Below, one piece after another: positions 58,360 through 64,000 of a stretch of DNA of 64,000 bases. The DNA is from Arctopsyche grandis (Eukaryota; Arthropoda; Insecta; Trichoptera; Hydropsychidae). The first letter of the stretch is position 1; each line of letters opens with the position of its first letter. The stretch spans positions 22,037,001 to 22,101,000 of the forward strand of contig NC_135364.1 in NCBI RefSeq assembly GCF_051622035.1. Direction: 5' to 3'. The notes under the pieces were generated by a model that saw only the letters and a list, made by a program, of their open reading frames with translations, searched no databases and was not told the DNA's origin. The position numbers and the translations under genes were made by a program.

Positions 58360-59440
58360 TATGTAAATAAATAAATAAATTGCATTATACTCTGCTCATT
58401 ATTTAGCGATGTTTATAGCTAATTCGCGCATCACACCCTTATTCTATCCCCACACGCTCGCTCAGCCGTAAATTACTAAATATTCACCCGGTTCCAATCT
58501 CCTGTATTTTTTACAAGCCTTCTATTACATGTTTCATTTGCAAGGCTTTTCTTGGTTTTATTTTTTTATTATGAACTTTCGATCATTGTAATTTAAATAT
58601 TTTTGAAATCTCTTATTAAAAGCTTTTATTCAGTTTCTTACATATGTTATTGTTTTTCTTCATGTAGGATCCTAATGTGAGCAATACTCGTGTGGGAAAT
58701 TATCATGTGGGGAGTCGTCATAGAACCGAAAAAAACATACGCAATGTTTACCTTTGAAAGGATTGCGCATTTAGAATTTGTGGTGCAATTTCGCAAATCG
58801 ATAAATAGGTCAGTTAAAGGTAGCATCGCCATACATTCCATCTTGAAATAAAGTTTTATTTATAATCCTGAATACAAACACAACTTCAACTCGTTATAAT
58901 AATGTATGAAAATATTATTTATTAAAAAAACGTGTTTTTATTTAAAAATATTATTCATTTGTTTAAAAAAAAAACACGCAAACGTTTGATTTATAAACAG
59001 ATGAATTTTTTAAATTCAAATTTTATTGCGATATTTCAAATCTCGTTTGATCTCCACGATAAGAATATTATGTATATTTTTTGAATTAGTATTCATTTAT
59101 TTAAATCGAAAATGTGTGCAAAAAAATGTCGAAGTACTACTGCAAATGTAAATTCGTCTCGAATATACATACATACATATATAACGTATACTAATATTAC
59201 TAAAGTACATAAGTAGCCTTCGGAATTAAAATTTAGCACCCAACATAATTGCTCCGTTGAGAAAATACCTACACATATGGCATCCTATTTTCTGAAAGAA
59301 AACCTCGTACGAAAGTTTTTTATAAGAAAAGCGTGCGACAACCTATGTATGTACTAGGGACGCCGAATAAAACAAATGCACGCATTAAATTCATCGAAGA
59401 CATGATAAAAGTTTGAAAAAAAAGTAGAAAGATGTTTTAC
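58360..59440. other. AT-rich interval
   Basis: No supported feature seen. Confidence 0.4.
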
Positions 59441-59650
59441 CTGGTGATTCGAAATTTGAAAGTAGATCAACGGTTTCCTCGAACGATTCTAGCCGCTATT
59501 GGAGTGCGGTGTTTGGTGTGTGGTGTGTGATTTGTGATGTGTGATGACTGGTGATTGTGTCGTTATCGATGGGGGGGGGGGGGGGGCTGGAGGGGCGCTC
59601 GCAGTGTCAGTCGGCTCCTGGCGAGTCCTGACGCCTGTCGAGTTTCGCGA
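59441..59650 (-). promoter_or_regulatory. Candidate 5'UTR exon and GC-rich promoter (minus strand)
   Basis: On the minus strand the exon-like sequence ends AATCACCAG-GTAAAA, a good donor, and is preceded by a GC-rich block including a poly-C/poly-G tract (59571-59587). It has the look of a first noncoding exon of a minus-strand gene with long introns, possibly joined to the 49112-49145 exon. Inference only. Confidence 0.3.
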
Positions 59651-59665
59651 TCGTATTGACGCGAA

Positions 59666-59700
59666 ATGAGCAGCAACGCGACCGCCCCCGACGACAGCCG
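59666..59700 (+). CDS. Candidate first coding exon, divergent plus-strand gene
   Basis: ATG at 59666 opens MSSNATAPDDS plus two bases and stops at CCG-GTGAGG, a consensus-like donor. It lies in the GC-rich block head-to-head with the minus-strand candidate. No continuing exon was found before 64000. Confidence 0.2.
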
Positions 59701-60003
59701 GTGAGGTTATGAGAGGAGAGAGAAGGGCGAAGGGCGGGAGGCGAGAGGCGAGGGGAAAGGCGACGGCGGGCGCGACCCCAGCCGACCAATCACCGCGTAG
59801 TGGCGTGATGTGACGTCACTCCCGGTCGATACGCACACATTGAACATTCCTCGTGACACTAAAACAGAACATCACACCCGCCACTACGGCCATTGCTACC
59901 CCGAGTACGACTCGCCTATTACTCCTGCTCCCCTCTTCTTCGAACACTTCGCTCAATTTATTTATATCACTATATTACCAAAATTCAATTTACATATGAA
60001 TAC

Positions 60004-60073
60004 TGTTGCGTAGGGGTGGATTGAGGATCCAAATGAAAGGCCAAAGTCGCTTCACCGCATTTATTAAATATCT
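60004..60073 (-). repeat. Inverted LTR end fragment
   Basis: tgttgcgtaggggtggattg then ggatccaaatgaaaggcca is the reverse complement (diverged) of 61048-61107. It is cut off at the hAT insertion site. Confidence 0.6.
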
Positions 60074-60081
60074 AGTGTTAT

Positions 60082-61228
60082 CAGTGGCGGCTCGTGAGAA
60101 TTCATAGGGGGGGCTGCAGAGAGTAATCGGGCTGTAGTAGTTCATTGATCATACCGGTGATCAAATGCAGACAAAAATAGCATGCATATGTTACGTACGC
60201 TGCGGATTAAGCGAATAGAATCCCAGAGACTATGTGACCGTTCAAGGTGTAAGACAGGGAAGGTATGTTGACCGTATCACGGTCTAACGAAACACGTGTT
60301 GTGTAGTTTGAAAGAGGATCGTTTATTTTTGTTCAATTGGTACAATGGTTATTGTATGTACGAAGAGGTTTCTTCGGAGATGTGATCTAGTTGAACTCTA
60401 GAGGCTCACTCTGCCGGTGGAGGTTGCTGCGTTGCTTTATAAACGTTTTGGGTTGAAGTGTGTCGTGTGCACATCTTTTGTTCTTGGTACTCGCGCTGCC
60501 CTAGTTATGCTGCGAGCGTGGTTTTATGGGTTCATACGCCTGGACGTAGTTCGTGGTTTTTATGGGTTCAGTGTGTTCTTCCTTTGTTTCCCAGATACGT
60601 GTATAGAAACACGTGTCGACCTTTTGACGAGGCGAGCGTGTGCCATGCGTTTATGACTTTCCTGGATATGTGTCGCAGTGACCTGATGAGATCATTTCAG
60701 TTGTACTATATGCCTACAAAGGGTTATCTGTTATCGGATTAACTAAGTGCTTGCACTTAGACCAACGGATATCTGTTATCGGATTAACTACGTGCTTGCA
60801 CTTACTTCCAGGATTATATCTGGACTCTAAGTGCATTTAGGCTAAACAATAACCGTTATTAGGCTTTTCTCAAAATCGGTACGGGGAGACCCAATGTCGT
60901 GGAAATACATATCCGCATACGTGACTATACAACAGGTAAACAGATTAGACGTCCTGAGAGATCGACCCTTTATAAGGCGGTACGTAGGCGATATCATGTC
61001 ATTCTGGACTGAGCACTGCCAGTGCGTGTATCTCCTTAATCATCAATAAACGCTGTGAGACGACTGTTGGCCTTTTACTTGGATCCTCCACCCACCCCTA
61101 CGCAACACATATGTACTATACTGGGAGGTCTGCAGCCCTGCAGCCCATATGCACGGCAAAAATAGCTTGCATTTGTACTATACTGGGAGGGCTGTAGCCC
61201 CGCAGCCCATATAGACGAGCCGCCACTG
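60082..61228. mobile_element. hAT element, perfect 8-bp TSD, carrying an LTR
   Basis: CAGTGGCGGCTCGT at 60082 is inverted at ACGAGCCGCCACTG ending 61228. The TSD is AGTGTTAT (60074-60081 and 61229-61236). TIRs match the 40551-41936 element, with which it also shares internal ctgcag words. Most of the interior is an LTR-like block (60266-61107) and no transposase was found. Confidence 0.85.
60266..61107 (+). repeat. LTR-like sequence (solo LTR) inside the hAT element
   Basis: Starts TGTTGACCG and ends CGCAACA (TG...CA). It has a tttataagg box at about 60970 and AATAAA at about 61046, with a GT-rich segment after it. Parts recur at 21980-22170 and 24104-24150. No 5-bp TSD was found, so the termini are provisional. 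Confidence 0.5.
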
Positions 61229-61239
61229 AGTGTTATACC

Positions 61240-61913
61240 TAGAGAAATGTTGTAATAATATAAGTGGCTTTAGGCGTTATATTGTTGTCAAGTAACGATT
61301 GTCCACAGACATTCCTAAATAATTTTAGCATCAAGGTCTGTTCATACCTATCCAGCACGACCCGTATCCTGCAGGTGTCCTGCAAGTGCGGATCGTATTC
61401 TTTGGTAAATTATATGAACGTATTCATACTCCATTCGCGCATGTGCATTTATGCATTCATGCGCGTCCATATAGAATGTACTAAAGAATACTGTCCGTAC
61501 TTGCAGGATACTTGCAGGATTCGGGTCGTGCTGGATAGGTATGAACAGACCTTCAGTCGTATTTGATGCTTGGTGTTCGACGTATGTCCGATAAAAACTT
61601 CTCTGGGCAAGGGCAATGGGCAAGTGCATCGTTAAAAATTGCACGATGCATTCAAAACACACACAGTAAACAACATGGGATACATTTTCATACTAGTAAA
61701 TTGAACATTTAATTAACATATTATTCAATTAACATCGTATATGAAAGTTTTCATGAAAGCGTCATGGCGACAGCTAGTTTTCGGCAATAGCATACGCATA
61801 CGCGTACAATATTGCGTAGTTATGGAAACGGTACACGTTTTATTGAAACGAGAAATGTATTCAAAAGGGCGCTTCTATTATTATAATATTTCTCTGGTTG
61901 TACCGGTTGATTC
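61240..61913. mobile_element. MITE with agagaaat termini, long copy
   Basis: cctagagaaatgttgtaata (left) and tattataatatttctctggt (right) are inverted. The interior matches 36424-36752 (inverted) across gattgtccacagacattcct and tgcttggtgttcgacgtatg. It contains the foldback insertion at 61334-61552. Confidence 0.55.
61334..61552. mobile_element. 219-bp foldback insertion with 3-bp TSD (TCA)
   Basis: Left arm aggtctgttcatacctatcc and right arm ggataggtatgaacagacct are perfect inverses that continue for about 70 bp. TCA flanks both sides (61331-61333 and 61553-61555). The related MITE at 36.6 kb lacks the insert at the same place, giving the empty site. Confidence 0.8.
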
Positions 61914-62059
61914 AACGGATGACTTCAGAAAGGAATTGATACACGAATTAAAATGAATTTATATATCTTATATCTAATACTACATAATTTGGAAAGAGAC
62001 TATGTATGTAACTATGTAAGGTTTCATGTATGTATGTAAGGTTTGGTTAGGAGCATCGA

Positions 62060-62208
62060 AAACAAATAAAAGTTCATATGACCACGATATCGATATCGTA
62101 TTCAAATAAATTTAATAAAAATACGAATTAGTGTTTACTATTAGATTAGCCATGTTTACGCTGTTTATATTACAAATACCGAGCGAAGCCGGGTAAAACC
62201 ACTAGTTA
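62060..62208 (-). repeat. Repeat fragment with 'ttttacccggcttcgctcgg' start
   Basis: Minus-strand copy of the family at 6033, 18972 and 44107, ending ggtaaaaccactagt at 62208. Contains attcaaataaatttaataaa and tactattagatt. Confidence 0.5.
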
Positions 62209-62209
62209 T

Positions 62210-64000
62210 ATATAAATACAGTGTAAATCAAGGTCTTTTTTTGGAAAAAAAAGGTGCCGGAACTCAATTCTTGTCAAGTTTTTTATTATAAAAAATAAAA
62301 AAGCATAAAAAATGCCTAGAAAAACGGTGCTGGAACCCCGTTCCACCGCGTTACATGGTAAAAAAAGCCCTAGTGTAAACTAAAAGGCGCGCGCGCGTAT
62401 TAATGTTTGTATTAATGAATTAATGAAGGTACATAGGCACAGATATTACAAGAATGATAAATAAAAAAATACCTCCTAAAAAGCGTTAACTTAAACAATT
62501 ACATTTAATATCCTTCCTTTTATAAACTAGTACATACCTATTTCCTTTATTTTTTCCAGTTTTTTTAGTTATTATTTTAATATTAGATGAAATTAATTAT
62601 ATATTGCCAAAGAAGATTGAAAAAAACCTTACAAGAGGGTCCACGAGAGATTTAGATTCATGTATTTTTTTGTAGTTTCGTAACTGCGAGGTGTCGGTAT
62701 TTCTGAAAAAGGAGAGGTCAATAAGCAGTTATCTAAAACCGGGACATTTAGCTGTCCCGAAACGTCCTTTCAGAACGTCGGAGGCGTTAAATCGGGAATT
62801 GTGCTTGACGTGCCACGCAGTTCCGCTGCAGGGCACTGTTGCCTAGTGCGTTTGGACCTTGATATTGTAGCTTGGACGTGTAGAGGGGTTTCAGAGATCT
62901 TTTCCGAAACAATTTTCCACAGGAAAATTGCCGTACAGAAAACTGGCCAAATATTGCTCAGTAAATGCTTTTTTTTACGAGATTTGGTCCGTTTTCTATA
63001 CGGCAATTTTCCTGTGCGACGAATTTTCATGCGAGAGGAGACCCGTGGTAACGATTTTCGTAGCGGCGGTTATCCTGGTAGCGATTCACATTTGGGATGT
63101 AGTCACCGAACCTACATGCCGATATTCTTATTACCTCCCTCCCTCCTCACCCCCGAAAAAAAACTATCCACTTTTCAATGACAATTCTAACATACCCCGC
63201 AGACTCCATTTCTACAACGTACTATCTCTATCTTTTACTATCTGTACTATCTGAACTTGAAATATGAACATATCTACAAAATTTAAACTATAATTTAAAT
63301 TTCCGATATTTCTTTCTCGTTTTGTCCGGGACACCTTCATATTTGAAAGAAACGCACCGTTAAAAGAATCGAATTATCAGCTAATAACAATAATCAATTA
63401 TTAAGCCCCCCCCCCCTCCCCCCCCCAAATGACGCCCCTGAGTAACTACATAACTCACTGACTAACTAAAATCAAATATAATTTCAAATAAAGAAATTCT
63501 CGCAGGGCTGACATACAAACTGTAAAATAATCAACAATTATATAATTCATAAATTTCATTCGTTTATACACGCAATATGCACATAATGTATCCATCGAAC
63601 AACGCTACAACAACCTCATAACAATCGTAAAAACTCTTTCATTGTTACTAGCAACAACTTCACTGTAACTAACGACGACTTAACTTTATCGAACTGGCTT
63701 GGTTAATTTAAAAACTTACAAAACATTTCCAAGTACTAATAAATCGATCAACAAAAATAAAAAATTACATTGAAAACACACAATAAACAGACTTATAATA
63801 TAAAGTTTGACGAGAGTCGTTAAATGTATGTTTAATAAATCAAACAAAGTTGTTGACTATTGTTCTCCCTCCTTACACATATCTATAAAAGAAAGAAAAT
63901 TTTAGGAAAACTCATAAGACATTGTTCTTTAGTACGACTCAAAGGACGGGCTTCCATTGCAATACTGCAATCAAATAGGTATGTAAAAATATATAATATA
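62210..64000. other. Right-end interval, no gene identified
   Basis: Contains a 24-bp near-perfect inverted repeat (62920-62943 with 62992-63015) within a less AT-rich 62740-63190 segment, and a poly-C tract at 63405-63426. Frames over 100 codons here have no recognisable family and no splice context. Confidence 0.35.

Noticed and set aside
62770-63254. Overlapping ORFs of 86-126 codons
   Set aside because: They run through an inverted repeat on both strands and show no protein family features.

Overview
The window is nuclear DNA from an animal, almost certainly an insect. The evidence is short canonical GT-AG introns, AT-rich intergenic DNA full of ACATACATATGTACATAC-type simple sequence, and four conserved single-copy genes whose proteins are animal-like. 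The repeat load is also insect-like: RTE and Jockey-type LINEs, tRNA-derived SINEs, and hAT, piggyBac and Harbinger DNA elements. I cannot name the order with confidence. There is no prokaryotic, plasmid or CRISPR content.

Genes, left to right. (1) 367-4459, minus: mitochondrial FAD-linked glycerol-3-phosphate dehydrogenase (Gpo1/GPD2), with all coding exons reconstructed. It has two duplicated alternative last exons of identical length. A possible 5'UTR exon lies far upstream at about 17.6 kb. (2) 19876-21056, minus: signal peptidase complex subunit 2, five coding exons. (3) 25256-30061, plus: transcription elongation factor Spt5, with three small exons and one 2.86-kb exon. (4) 31397-35968, minus: long-chain acyl-CoA synthetase of the ACSL3/4 type, 11 coding exons. 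The first coding exon is only 17 bp and the second encodes the membrane anchor. Spt5 and Acsl are convergent and share a 1.3-kb 3' intergenic region.

The right-hand 28 kb (36-64 kb) has no recognisable protein gene. It does hold a few exon-like pieces. On the minus strand these are a 5' exon at about 59.45 kb and a 34-bp exon at 49.1 kb. On the plus strand they are a possible start exon at 59.67 kb and a two-exon 33-codon ORF at 52.5 kb. They may belong to a long-intron gene or genes extending beyond the window. The GC-rich block at 59.45-59.9 kb looks like a promoter.

Most of the rest is transposable elements, many nested. The best supported, with target-site duplications (TSDs) read directly, are: hAT elements at 9533-10798, 36873-37032, 40551-41936 and 60082-61228 (perfect 8-bp TSDs; all start CAGTGGCG); a hAT-like MITE at 49744-49953 inside a SINE (8-bp TSD); a PIF/Harbinger element at 23575-25065 (TTA TSD, transposase motif remnant) ending 190 bp before the Spt5 start codon; and piggyBac-like TTAA elements at 34530-35019 and 47536-48442. 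A foldback insertion at 61334-61552 has its empty site preserved in a related element at 36.6 kb. A LINE with an intact 558-codon reverse transcriptase ORF (11452-13128) sits inside a second element that carries a tandem array of roughly 300-bp units. I found no undescribed multi-gene system. The most interesting biology is the Gpo1 EF-hand exon duplication and the layered transposon structure.
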